This document shows positions 16,260 to 24,709 of a stretch of 64,000 bases of DNA, piece by piece (the first letter of the stretch is position 1; every line of letters starts with the position of its first letter). Location: assembly GCA_965237965.1 (NCBI GenBank), contig CBDEGT010000003.1, forward strand, positions 682,001-746,000. The letters run 5' to 3'. The translations under genes were made by a program, and so were the position numbers. The notes beneath the pieces were generated by a model. That model was not told where the DNA came from, made no database searches, and saw only the letters and a list, made by a program, of their open reading frames with translations. Origin of the DNA: UBA2988 sp965237965 (GTDB taxonomy: Bacteria > Gemmatimonadota > Gemmatimonadetes > Longimicrobiales > Gaopeijiaceae).

Positions 16260-16991
16260 TCACCGCCCGTCGTTCGGACCCGACCTCGTCGATACGTGGA
16301 TGGCTCCGCTTGCCGACAAGGGAACGGACGTGGAAGAAGGACCGCGTTCAATCCGGATGCTCTTCACAGCAACCGCAGGAATAGTGCTCAGCACTTCGAG
16401 GACTCCGCCGCTCATGCGGACACCATCCAAGAAGACCGTGGGTTCGCTGCCGAGGGTGAGCGAGGTGGCCCCCCGGAGAAAGATCGGACTGTCGCCCGCT
16501 CCCCGGTTACCCTGGTTGGCATTGAAGCCTGGGATCTCCCGCTCCAGCAGGTCCGCAGCGGTCTCGGCGTTGCCTTGGCGACGAGCCCTTGCCACGACCG
16601 AGAGCTCCTCGAGCATTGCTTGCACTGTGGGAAGAACGACATACACGACGTGCGCCGCATCCGGGACTACCTCGACGTCCTCGACGATAACCGGATACCC
16701 AGGAGCCTCCACGCGGACGGAGATCAGACCTGAGGGCACGGACGAAAACTCGAAGGTCCCGTCAGCAGTAGTCCGGGTTTCGACCCGCACATCGACGCCC
16801 GCAGCCTCGACTGTCACCTGGGCCGATCCGATGGGCGCGCCGGTCTCCTCGTCGGACACTGCGCCACGGAGACGCGCATGGCCCTGAGCTGCAACCGCAG
16901 GTACGAAAGAGGAAAGTCCTAAGAGAGCCAGCGCGAAGAGCCCTCCAGGGGCTACGCTGTTGGCTGTAAACCGCTTTCCTAGATTTGACAT
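16260..16991 (-). CDS. TonB receptor plug-domain protein without a barrel
   Basis: The 243-residue protein has a signal peptide (ending AVAAQG) and a carboxypeptidase-regulatory-like domain (residues 35-120, RGAVSDEETGAPIGSAQVTV...). A TonB plug domain follows (about 130-235: IFLRGATSLTLGSEPTVFLDGVRM, IRIERGPSST, ending GAIHVSTR). It stops exactly where the 22-stranded barrel of a TonB-dependent receptor should begin. No barrel sequence is present downstream in any frame. Such plug-only proteins recur in Gemmatimonadota and Bacteroidota; they may assist other receptors or be relics. The ATG at 16989-16991 follows GGTGG at 5-nt spacing. It lies between the SusCD operon terminator and NHL paralog 1. 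Confidence 0.8.
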   Translation of the reverse strand: MSNLGKRFTANSVAPGGLFALALLGLSSFVPAVAAQGHARLRGAVSDEETGAPIGSAQVTVEAAGVDVRVETRTTADGTFEFSSVPSGLISVRVEAPGYPVIVEDVEVVPDAAHVVYVVLPTVQAMLEELSVVARARRQGNAETAADLLEREIPGFNANQGNRGAGDSPIFLRGATSLTLGSEPTVFLDGVRMSGGVLEVLSTIPAVAVKSIRIERGPSSTSVPLSASGAIHVSTRSGPNDGR

Positions 16992-17099
16992 AGGATCCAC
17001 CGGGAATTTGCCGTGGGCACGTCCGTCCAGACTCGAGGGGAGCCTCGAATTCACCTACACCAACTTGAGCAACGGCGTTCCAGCCACCCGTAACAACCT

Positions 17100-17135
17100 T
17101 GCCCGGCATGGCCCTCGGTGGGGCCATGCCGGGCA
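17100..17135 (-). terminator. Terminator of the SusC-SusD operon
   Basis: A perfect 15-bp stem (17100-17114 with 17121-17135) with a 6-nt loop lies 56 nt after the SusD stop codon. On the minus strand it is followed by AGGTTGTTACGG, weakly T-rich. Confidence 0.75.
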
Positions 17136-17191
17136 GGCTTCAACCGACCGCGTGATTCAGTTGTGACTCTTGAAGTCCTCCCTTCTCACGA

Positions 17192-18475
17192 TCAACTGAT
17201 GTTCGGGTTATTGAACCGCTCGATATCCGGAAGCGGAAAACACCTCGAGTCCAAGTACGCACCACCTTTCACGGTGATCTGATACGGCGTCCCGACTGGC
17301 GGATTCAGCGGGAGGTTGTTACGCCAGTCGTCCCAAGCAGCAAACCCCTCCAAAAAAAGCTCGCGACGCCGCTCTCTCATAACCTCGTTAAAGATCTCGC
17401 TCTCGTCGCTGCTGGAGAACTGGGGCAACTCAGGGTACGGCGCGCGAAGCGCGTTGATAATATCCACGGCCGTCTGGCCACCTTGGACCTCTGCAATGAT
17501 CAGCTGGGCTTCTTCCCAGCGCGCTATGGGCAACGGCTGAGAACGCGACGTATACTTCGCCTGGTACCAGATCGCCAGGCCACCCGTCGCAATGTTTCCG
17601 GAGTCGAAATTACGCGTACGTGGATCCTCGACTCCTCCGGTCAAGAGGTTCCACATCTCCTCTTGGATCCCGTACGACTCACCTCGGTTGGTCATCTCGT
17701 ACACCCGGTTATACGCTCGGCTATTCCCGGACGAAGTGCTGACAGTCTCGAAGCGGAATCCTTGAGGCACGTCCATCGCATCCGCCACGGCACCACTGCC
17801 ATCACCCCGCCCCAGCCGAACCCGGGCACGTCCCACTTTCGCGGCATTCTCGAGGTCCGACAACCCAGCGGTACTAGCAAGCTGGATGGCCTCCGTGAGC
17901 TTTTGCTCCGCACTGGCCAGGAGATCGGTCGAGCTCACTTCCGAACCGCCGTCGATCGCGGCGGAGCACATCGACATGCCCAACATCGCGTAGCTGAAGC
18001 CGCTGTAAAGAGCAGCCTGCGCTTTCATTGTCGACTTATTCGAAACATCGGACCATTCATCCGAATCCAGCAGCATATCAATATTGTCGGCCCCCCAACG
18101 AGCTCGTGAAATCGGCAGGTAAAGAGACGGCCGACTCGTACAATCCACTTCACCGTAGACATCACTCGACACGATGTCACGACGATCGATGAACCAGGTA
18201 TCCCCGCTGAATCCCCGATCCCCTAACTCCTCGCTCAACGCCCCCATCGACACGATGAACGCGCCGTATGCACACTCGAAATCTCCGATCACACCGTTCA
18301 TGAGGGTCTGCGCGTTCGCGGCAGACTGGGCATCACCGGCCGACATCGCCCCCGGGTCGGTCACGTCCAGAAACGATCCCGGATCACAGCCCGCGAACAC
18401 GAGGACACCGAACAAAGCCACGGCTCTGGACCCACGCGATCGGAGACTGCTCTTTTTTTCGTTCTCTGAGCGCAT
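17192..18475 (-). CDS. SusD/RagB-family outer-membrane lipoprotein
   Basis: The 427-residue product has a lipoprotein signal (VLVFAGCDPGSFLDV, Cys at about 24) and a helical, TPR-like SusD body. The signature LTEAIQLA...A.VGRARVRLGRG and the family-typical C-terminal RRRELFLEGFAAWDDWR, shared by SusD/RagB proteins, are present. These proteins cap the TonB-dependent SusC barrel and bind the ligand (glycan, peptide or other polymer) at the cell surface. The ATG at 18473-18475 has AAAGGAG at 6-7 nt. It follows the SusC gene by 28 bp and the pair ends at the hairpin at 17100-17135. The ligand is unknown; no glycoside hydrolase lies nearby. Confidence 0.9.
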   Translation of the reverse strand: MRSENEKKSSLRSRGSRAVALFGVLVFAGCDPGSFLDVTDPGAMSAGDAQSAANAQTLMNGVIGDFECAYGAFIVSMGALSEELGDRGFSGDTWFIDRRDIVSSDVYGEVDCTSRPSLYLPISRARWGADNIDMLLDSDEWSDVSNKSTMKAQAALYSGFSYAMLGMSMCSAAIDGGSEVSSTDLLASAEQKLTEAIQLASTAGLSDLENAAKVGRARVRLGRGDGSGAVADAMDVPQGFRFETVSTSSGNSRAYNRVYEMTNRGESYGIQEEMWNLLTGGVEDPRTRNFDSGNIATGGLAIWYQAKYTSRSQPLPIARWEEAQLIIAEVQGGQTAVDIINALRAPYPELPQFSSSDESEIFNEVMRERRRELFLEGFAAWDDWRNNLPLNPPVGTPYQITVKGGAYLDSRCFPLPDIERFNNPNIS

Positions 18476-18503
18476 GATCAGCTCCTTTCGTATGCTAGCC
18501 ATG

Positions 18504-21500
18504 TCACAGTCCCACCCGGAACGTGGTCTCGAAGGTCTGAGGTGTCGGAAGATGATGCTGCTCCTGCCACTGACGGCGTGGATTGGACTGATTGTCCCCC
18601 GACTCCGGATCCAAGCCAGTCCAGTTGGTGACCGTGAAGAGGTTCCTGGCCGCAACCGTGATCGAGGCCCTGCTCAACCCCCAGCCCGCGACCAGGTCGT
18701 CCGGAAGGACGTAGTTAAGGCTCAGTTCCCGTAGCCTGCCGAAGCTCGCGTCCGCTCTCGTATACGTCTGGACTCGGTCGCCTGTGAGGTATTGAGCGTT
18801 CAAGAGGGCATCCTCTGGCACGGGATCGTGGGTCTCGCGGCACATGGTGAACAGGTAGCAACGGATTCGCGTCGTATTGTCGTAGCGATTGAAATCCAGC
18901 TGCATATGCACCAAGGCGTTCAACCGAAGCGAGCTCCCGATCCTCACTTCCGTGCTGATGCCGATATCCTGGGGCGCGATCGCTCGGCCGTTGTAGAGGC
19001 GTGGAGCCTGGACGCCGCCGTCCGCATTGTAGCACGCCATCGTCCCGCCTCGACCATCCTCGCACATGAGGTTGATCCCGCGCTTGTTCGCCGCGTCCCA
19101 ATCGGCGCTGACCGCAACGGGGCCGAAGTACGAGTGAGGCGGGTAGCCTACCCGATGCTCCAGGGAATTCTGGAAGCCCCACACGATCGCCGTATCCCCC
19201 ACTTCGCCGGAGAGGCGCTTGATCTCCGCGTCGTTCCACGAGTAATTGATGCCTACGTTCCAACCGAATCGTGGACCACTGAAGACGTCAGCGTTCAGCT
19301 CGACCTCGAGCCCCGAGTTGGTGATCAACCCGGCGTTGACGTAACGATCTCCGGGGAAGCCCAACGACGGAGCATTCGGACGGAGCAGGATCGCGTCCTT
19401 CGTGTTCTTGCGATACCACGTGAACACTAGCCCAAGTCGCTGGTCCAACATCTCCGCATCGAAGCCCATCTCGATCTCGTCGCCGATCTCCGGCTTAAGA
19501 TCGGGATTGCCGAGGGTCGAAGGGCTCACGCCCGACTTGCCGGCCGGGCCCGGGACGAAACTGAAGGTCTTGAGCGCGACAAAGGACGGAGGCTGCACTC
19601 CCGACTGGCCCCACGCGCCCCGCAGCCGGAGCGCATTCAGCCAGGATGGAGCGCCGTCTTGGAACCACTCCTCCTCATGGAGCACATAGGACACGCTCGC
19701 CTTCGGGTACGTCACCCACTTGATCTCGTCCCCGAATGCGCTGTTGTTGTCGACGCGAACCGCTCCGGTGAAGAAGAGTCGATCCCGCCAGGACAGCACT
19801 TCCTGCGCGTAGAACCCCAGCGTGGCGTTCTCTTCGAAGGTGTCGAATGAGACCGTCTGGACACCGGTCGCCTCGATCGTGACCAGCCCCGGCCCCGGAA
19901 AGTCTTCGCCGCGCGCACGGATGGTCTCGGTGTTCTTCGCGTAATACTGGACGCCGAGCGAGGTGCTCGAGCCGATTCCCTCGGTCAACCCGATTTCCAG
20001 CGTGGTCGCGGCATCTACGGTGGTATTGAAGCGCCGCACACGGACCTGATCCCGGAATCCATCAAAGCTGTTACCGCGGAAGAAGGCAAGCGTGTCGTTC
20101 GACAGATACGGTAGGAGCTTTACGTTCTGCTCATCCGTGAGGTCATAGCCCACGTTGATCCGGTTGTTGAGCCAGCTCACCGGCGTATACGCGAGCGTGA
20201 CGGTCCCGATGGACCGGAGAGCGTGCTGCTCGTTTGTTTCGGCCTCCCGGGGTTCCGGGGGTCCCCCCCAAGAGGCCCATCCTTCATAATAGCCGCACGC
20301 AGGCCGGGCCTGAGTGAGGCACCGGTTCTCCTCCAGGGTCCCCGCGTGAGCGTGAACCACCGACCGGGCCGCGCCGTGCCGCAGGGAAAGTCCCACATCG
20401 TTCTTGGCGAAGCTAAGCCCAGCCGAGAGCGAAACGTTTTCCAGGGGCCGCACGTCGAGGTTTATGCGCGTATTCCACTTTTCGTTCCAGTTGTTCTCGA
20501 GCACGCCCTCGTCGTTGGCATAGCTACCCAACATATAGTATGTCAGCTGTTCGCTGCCACCGGACACGGACGCAGTGTACGTCTGGAGACTGCCGTCACG
20601 GAAGAGAGTCTGCCCTTCCGGCTCCTCCATAATGTTCCAGGGAATCACCCGGCCGTCCGGATGGGTCCAATAGTTCGTGGGGAATGTGTTCTCCGGCCGC
20701 ACGAAGGTTTGGATTCCCTGGCGAACGCTCACGTTCACTCGCGGTGCGCCGGCAACCCCTCGCTTCGTGATGATGTTGACCACGCCCTGCGAGGCTTCGG
20801 TCCCATAGAGCGTCGCGGCCGAAGGTCCGCGAAGCACTTCGATGCTTTGGATCTCCTCGGGGCTCAAGTCGTTCAAGCGAGAGATGATCTGAGCAGTGGA
20901 AGACTCAGGTCCGGTCGTTTCGGCGTTTTCAACCCTGACGCCGTCGACATAGATGAGCGGATTCGGGGAAAGACTGAGCGTCGATTCTCCCCGCACGCGG
21001 ATCATCGACCCGGTTCCTACCTGCCCGTCCACGGACGTCATGTTCACGCCCGCCGTGCGCCCGGTCAGTAAGCTCTGTACCAACGGGATAGCAGCCGTCT
21101 CGGCGATCGACGACGCATCCACAGTGGTGACAACATTCCCAACTGCCCTTCGGCGGTTGCCGCCCGGCACTCCCGTGACCACGAGCTCGTCCATGGCCAG
21201 GGCTTGCTCGCGGAGTTGGAAATCCATCACCGCCGTCTCGCCGGCGCCGATGGTGACTTGCTGCGTCACGGAGACGTAGCCAATGCGCTCAGCCGTGAGC
21301 TGGAGCGTGCCGGCAGGCACGTTCAGCAGGAGATACCGTCCATTCTGCTGACTGAGAGCGCCGATTCCTGATCCGGCGATGAACACCTGGACCGCGGCGA
21401 GCGGCTGACCGCTTTGGCCATCGGTCACGCGTCCAGTGATCTGCTGTGCGCTTGCGCGCGGCACCACCAGCACGAAGGCAATGGCGACCGCGCTTTTAAG

Positions 21501-21518
21501 ACTTGGTCTCAATCGCAT
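18504..21518 (-). CDS. SusC/RagA-type TonB-dependent receptor
   Basis: The 1004-residue protein contains a signal peptide ending PRASAQQ, a CarboxypepD-regulatory-like domain (about residues 25-105: ITGRVTDGQSGQPLAAVQV) and a DELVVTG TonB-box-like linker. The plug domain (IRVRGESTLSLSPNPLIYVDGVRV, IEVLRGPSAATLYGTEASQGVVNIITKRG) comes next. A long barrel follows, ending in FRVGL. This is the full SusC/RagA layout and length. It imports large ligands energised by TonB, with the SusD protein encoded 28 bp downstream as its lid. The ATG at 21516-21518 follows GGAGG at 4-nt spacing. Transcription probably starts at the promoter near 21760-21790, giving a leader of about 230 nt. Confidence 0.95.
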   Translation of the reverse strand: MRLRPSLKSAVAIAFVLVVPRASAQQITGRVTDGQSGQPLAAVQVFIAGSGIGALSQQNGRYLLLNVPAGTLQLTAERIGYVSVTQQVTIGAGETAVMDFQLREQALAMDELVVTGVPGGNRRRAVGNVVTTVDASSIAETAAIPLVQSLLTGRTAGVNMTSVDGQVGTGSMIRVRGESTLSLSPNPLIYVDGVRVENAETTGPESSTAQIISRLNDLSPEEIQSIEVLRGPSAATLYGTEASQGVVNIITKRGVAGAPRVNVSVRQGIQTFVRPENTFPTNYWTHPDGRVIPWNIMEEPEGQTLFRDGSLQTYTASVSGGSEQLTYYMLGSYANDEGVLENNWNEKWNTRINLDVRPLENVSLSAGLSFAKNDVGLSLRHGAARSVVHAHAGTLEENRCLTQARPACGYYEGWASWGGPPEPREAETNEQHALRSIGTVTLAYTPVSWLNNRINVGYDLTDEQNVKLLPYLSNDTLAFFRGNSFDGFRDQVRVRRFNTTVDAATTLEIGLTEGIGSSTSLGVQYYAKNTETIRARGEDFPGPGLVTIEATGVQTVSFDTFEENATLGFYAQEVLSWRDRLFFTGAVRVDNNSAFGDEIKWVTYPKASVSYVLHEEEWFQDGAPSWLNALRLRGAWGQSGVQPPSFVALKTFSFVPGPAGKSGVSPSTLGNPDLKPEIGDEIEMGFDAEMLDQRLGLVFTWYRKNTKDAILLRPNAPSLGFPGDRYVNAGLITNSGLEVELNADVFSGPRFGWNVGINYSWNDAEIKRLSGEVGDTAIVWGFQNSLEHRVGYPPHSYFGPVAVSADWDAANKRGINLMCEDGRGGTMACYNADGGVQAPRLYNGRAIAPQDIGISTEVRIGSSLRLNALVHMQLDFNRYDNTTRIRCYLFTMCRETHDPVPEDALLNAQYLTGDRVQTYTRADASFGRLRELSLNYVLPDDLVAGWGLSRASITVAARNLFTVTNWTGLDPESGDNQSNPRRQWQEQHHLPTPQTFETTFRVGL

Positions 21519-21758
21519 GCTACCTCCAAGGGTCTGAATTCTCCCGCTCATACTGCCGGGTCGCCCGCAAGGGCAGTGACAAGACTCACAACGGAAGATC
21601 CGGCCAGGTCCCGATGATGTGGGTCATCCGATCAACCTTGCTCGGTCGCATCTCCCTCCTTCGGAGGGATGAAAAGCAGCAAGGGTGGAGGTCCGCGAAC
21701 CTCTCAGAGCAAACCGAACTGCCATTTTCGCAGAATCTCCGCGACTGTGCCACGGGCT

Positions 21759-21788
21759 ACCATAGGGAGGGTATCCCCTACATGTCAA
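21759..21788 (-). promoter_or_regulatory. Promoter of the SusC-SusD operon
   Basis: On the minus strand a consensus TTGACA (21783-21788) is followed after 18 nt by TATGGT (21759-21764). The rest of the 371-bp gap between the SusC gene and the next lipoprotein gene holds the tandem repeat described separately and no gene. Confidence 0.6.
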
Positions 21789-21814
21789 GGAGGGCGTCCC
21801 CCTAACATGTCAAG
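21766..21814. repeat. Imperfect tandem repeat over the SusC promoter
   Basis: Two copies of a 24-26 bp unit lie head to tail: GGAGGGTATCCCCTACATGT-CAAG at 21766-21789 and GGAGGGCGTCCCCCTAACAT-GTCAAG at 21789-21814. Each carries a GGAGGG/TCCC half-palindrome and the complement of TTGACA. The -35 hexamer is thus duplicated about 25 bp apart, as if an operator-promoter unit had been copied. Confidence 0.65.
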
Positions 21815-21889
21815 CAAGGGTCGAGCAACTCGGACAAGTCGCCCGCGGCCCTATCCGGGTTCCCGCCACATTCGCACCCAGCGGTCCAG

Positions 21890-23023
21890 CTAGTCCTCGA
21901 CGCCGAGGTGCCTACCGATAAGCTTGGTAGGATCGGCCCCCGGCCGTGGAGTCAGCTTGTTCACCCATGGACCGGCATAACTGGCCACGTACACGTTGCC
22001 TTCCTGGTCCACGTCAATCTGGTGCGGTTGCGCCACCCCGCCCGGCCCAAAGCCGCCCGCCGTCTTTCCGAACGTGCCCCAATGGTACTGGAACTCACCG
22101 TTCATGTTGTACTTGAGAAAGCGGTTCAGGGTCGCCGAAACGACCCAGACCGCGTCGTTCTCGTCGATATGGATATCGACAGGAAAAAAGACCTCGGGCC
22201 ATTCCTCGATATACTCACCTTCGGAAGTGAAGACCTGGATGCGGCTGTTGCCGCGGTCGGCGACATAGACGCGGCCATTCCGGTCCACGTCTACTCCGTG
22301 GACGAGGTTGAACTGGCCGGGGCCGGTCCCGAGCTCACCCCACTCCATCACGTACTCGCCATCCGCGTCGTACTTGATGATGCGACTGTTCGTGTACCCG
22401 TCGCTGACGAGGAAGCTACCGTCCGGGAGGAAGGCCATATCCGACGCCTGCCCGAAGTCCAGCGGTCCTGGGTTCTCTTTCGCGCGGACCTCTTCCCGGG
22501 TCTGGACAGGGTTAGGGTCCAAGAGCCGCATCACCAACTCACTTCCGTCGTTGGTGAACTTGAGGATCTGCTCGTGGATCCCTTTGTCGCGGTTGCCCCG
22601 CTCGACGACCCAGACGTGGCGCTCCGGATCGTAGGGACTGATGTAGACATGGTGGGGAAAGGCCAACATCGTGTCCCACTGGGTCCAGCGCTCGATGATG
22701 TCCCCGTTTCCATCGACGACCACGATATAGTTCGAGCTGTTCGGCCTTGGCTCGAGGGCGGCGTTTCGGTCGCCTCTGACACCGACGATAATGCGGTCCG
22801 GGTTGTCCGCCGCCACACCAGCGATCTGAGCCCAGGTCCACTCGTCGGTGTGGTCGGGCGCCGGCTTCCACCAGTTGGCAACGCCCGCGTACTCCCCAGT
22901 CCTCTCGTCGCCGCCCTTTTGCACGGTTCCTGACGCGGGTGCGGCTCGGTTCTCGCCGACGCAGCTCGGGAGCGCCGCAAGCCCGGCAAGGGCAAGTGCC
23001 AAACCTATGCGCTCCAATCTCAT
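21890..23023 (-). CDS. NHL-repeat beta-propeller lipoprotein (paralog 2)
   Basis: The 377-residue lipoprotein (signal ALPSCVGENR, Cys21) shares the family N-terminus KGGDERTGEY...NWWKPAPDHTDEW and the propeller blades of paralog 1. It differs by a shorter loop before the last blade (GGFGPGGVAQPHQIDVDQEG). It also has VGVRGD where the others have WGD, and an insertion in ERGNRDKGIHEQILKF. It begins 54 bp after the stop of paralog 3, so the two form an operon. Function is unknown; the blade DGYTNSRIIKYDADGEYVM resembles PAL-type propellers. The ATG at 23021-23023 is used. Confidence 0.85.
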   Translation of the reverse strand: MRLERIGLALALAGLAALPSCVGENRAAPASGTVQKGGDERTGEYAGVANWWKPAPDHTDEWTWAQIAGVAADNPDRIIVGVRGDRNAALEPRPNSSNYIVVVDGNGDIIERWTQWDTMLAFPHHVYISPYDPERHVWVVERGNRDKGIHEQILKFTNDGSELVMRLLDPNPVQTREEVRAKENPGPLDFGQASDMAFLPDGSFLVSDGYTNSRIIKYDADGEYVMEWGELGTGPGQFNLVHGVDVDRNGRVYVADRGNSRIQVFTSEGEYIEEWPEVFFPVDIHIDENDAVWVVSATLNRFLKYNMNGEFQYHWGTFGKTAGGFGPGGVAQPHQIDVDQEGNVYVASYAGPWVNKLTPRPGADPTKLIGRHLGVED

Positions 23024-23077
23024 AGCGACTCCCTCCCCGTGTTGGGTTTCCGGAGAAACCGGTCGAAGCCCTAGCTC

Positions 23078-24283
23078 TTAACGCCCGATAGAATAACCCA
23101 AGCTCTGCCCGACCAGCTTGCTCGGATCGGCATCAGGCTTCGGTAGGTACTTGTCCACGTGCCCGCTGTCCCAGTTGACCACGTACACGTTGCCGTCCGA
23201 GTCCACGTCCATCTGGTGCGGTCGCGACATGCCACCGGGAGATCGCGTCGACGCGGGCAGTCCACGCACATCGCGCCACCTCTCCGGGGCCTCAGACGGA
23301 CCGAACCCCCTCGCCGTGAAGCCGTACGTACCCCATGTGTACAGCAACTCGCCTTCCGTGCTGTACTGCATGATCCGGTTCAGCACTGCCGACACCACCC
23401 ACACCCTGTCGTTCTCGTCGATGCTGACGTCGACGGGGAAGAAAATGTTGGGCCACTCCTCGATGTACTCGCCGTCCGGCGTGAACACCTGGATGCGGCC
23501 GTTGGCCCGGTCCGCAACATAGACGCGACCGTTCCGGTCCACGTCGACGCCGTGCACGAGGTCGAACTGCCCCGGGCCGGTCCCGAGCTCACCCCACTCC
23601 ATCAGGTACTCGCCCTCCGCGTTGTACCTGACGATGCGCGAGTTCCAGTATCCATCAGCGAGGAGGAAGCTGCCGTCCGGAAGGAAAGCCAGCGACGCGT
23701 TCTGACCGAAGTCGAGCGGTCCCGGATTCTTGTTCGCGCGCGCCTCCTCCCGGGTCCCCCGCGGGTTCGGGTCTCTGAGCTGCATCACCAACTCGCTTCC
23801 GTCGTTGGTGAACTTCAGGATCTGCTCGTGGACCCCGTTGCCGCCGCGCTCGACCACCCAGACGTGACGCTCCGGATCGTACGGACTGATGTAGAGGTGA
23901 TGGGGCGTGTTCAGGATCGAGTCCCACTGCGACCACCGCTCGATGATGTTCCCGTCCCCGTCGACGACGACGATGTAGTTCGTACCCCCCGGCCTCTCGT
24001 CGCTCTGCGACGAGCCGCCCGGGAACCTCTTGTCGCCCCACATGCCGATGATGATCCGGTCCGGGGTGTCCGCAGCGACACCTCCCGCCTCCCCCCAGGT
24101 CCAATCATCGTCGTGGTCCGGCGCGGGCTTCCACCAGTCCAACTCGGCATTGTACTCCCCCGTCCTCGCGTCCCCACCTTTCTCGGGCATCCGCTGCGCC
24201 GTCGCTGCCCCGTTCTCCCCGACGCAACTGGACAGCACCGCCACTCCAGCGGCGAGACACAGGGCAACGAGTCTGGGTCGCAT
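23078..24283 (-). CDS. NHL-repeat beta-propeller lipoprotein (paralog 3)
   Basis: The 401-residue protein starts with a lipoprotein signal (AVLSSCVGENG, Cys20), then the shared segment KGGDARTGEY..DWWKPAPDHDDDWTWGEAGG and a six-bladed NHL propeller. It is closest to paralog 1, with identical C-terminal pieces such as PSKLVG-(Q/R)-LGYS. The ATG at 24281-24283 is chosen because the signal peptide begins there and GAGAGG lies 5 nt upstream; a longer frame to 24448 lacks support. It is the first gene of the paralog 3-paralog 2 operon, reading away from the divergent spermidine-synthase-like gene. Confidence 0.86.
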   Translation of the reverse strand: MRPRLVALCLAAGVAVLSSCVGENGAATAQRMPEKGGDARTGEYNAELDWWKPAPDHDDDWTWGEAGGVAADTPDRIIIGMWGDKRFPGGSSQSDERPGGTNYIVVVDGDGNIIERWSQWDSILNTPHHLYISPYDPERHVWVVERGGNGVHEQILKFTNDGSELVMQLRDPNPRGTREEARANKNPGPLDFGQNASLAFLPDGSFLLADGYWNSRIVRYNAEGEYLMEWGELGTGPGQFDLVHGVDVDRNGRVYVADRANGRIQVFTPDGEYIEEWPNIFFPVDVSIDENDRVWVVSAVLNRIMQYSTEGELLYTWGTYGFTARGFGPSEAPERWRDVRGLPASTRSPGGMSRPHQMDVDSDGNVYVVNWDSGHVDKYLPKPDADPSKLVGQSLGYSIGR

Positions 24284-24709
24284 GCTTGCCTCTCGGAGTT
24301 TGAGTATCATGCAGTCAGTACCACCTGCCGAGCAGAGAATCTCCGGTCCCAATTCCATCTCGGATGTAGCTCTCTTGCTTCGAGGGATGCAACCAGAGGC
24401 AGGATCGCCGTCGAGGAAATCTTCCCAGGTCACGATATGAGGCCTCATCGTCGGCTGTCAACGGCGTCCCCCCCGCGCTGGGTTTTCCGCGAGAGGGGTT
24501 TAGCTGCGAGCCGCCAGCTCTGGGGCGTTCAGGCATGGTACTATATCCTGTGCTGATCCTTGCCTGATCCTGGCCCTGATCCCTGCTCGAACAGAGGGAC
24601 GTGGCCGATGGGCTCGAGCAAAGGTTGGTGGTTGAAGCACCAGACCCACCGTAGCGTGGCGAATTAGGTGGCGGGACGGTCAAGTCAACGAGGAGGACCT
24701 GTACGGGCG
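24284..24709. promoter_or_regulatory. 426-bp divergent control region
   Basis: This gap separates the minus-strand NHL operon from the plus-strand synthase-like gene. A good -10 hexamer TATAGT lies on the minus strand at 24540-24545, but no -35 match is found 17 nt upstream. That place is occupied by phased CTGATCC repeats (24553-24582). No coding sequence is visible. Confidence 0.5.
24553..24582. repeat. Three helically phased CTGATCC repeats
   Basis: CTGATCC occurs at 24553, 24564 and 24576, spacing 11 and 12 bp, each preceded by GC or CC. The spacing puts all three on one face of the helix, beside a -10 hexamer that lacks its own -35. This is the layout of an activator or repressor binding array. 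Confidence 0.55.

Noticed and set aside
24553..24582. Considered as a CRISPR or plasmid-origin iteron array
   Set aside because: Only three 7-bp units with 4-5 bp between them, no spacers, no cas or rep gene; promoter control is the simpler reading.
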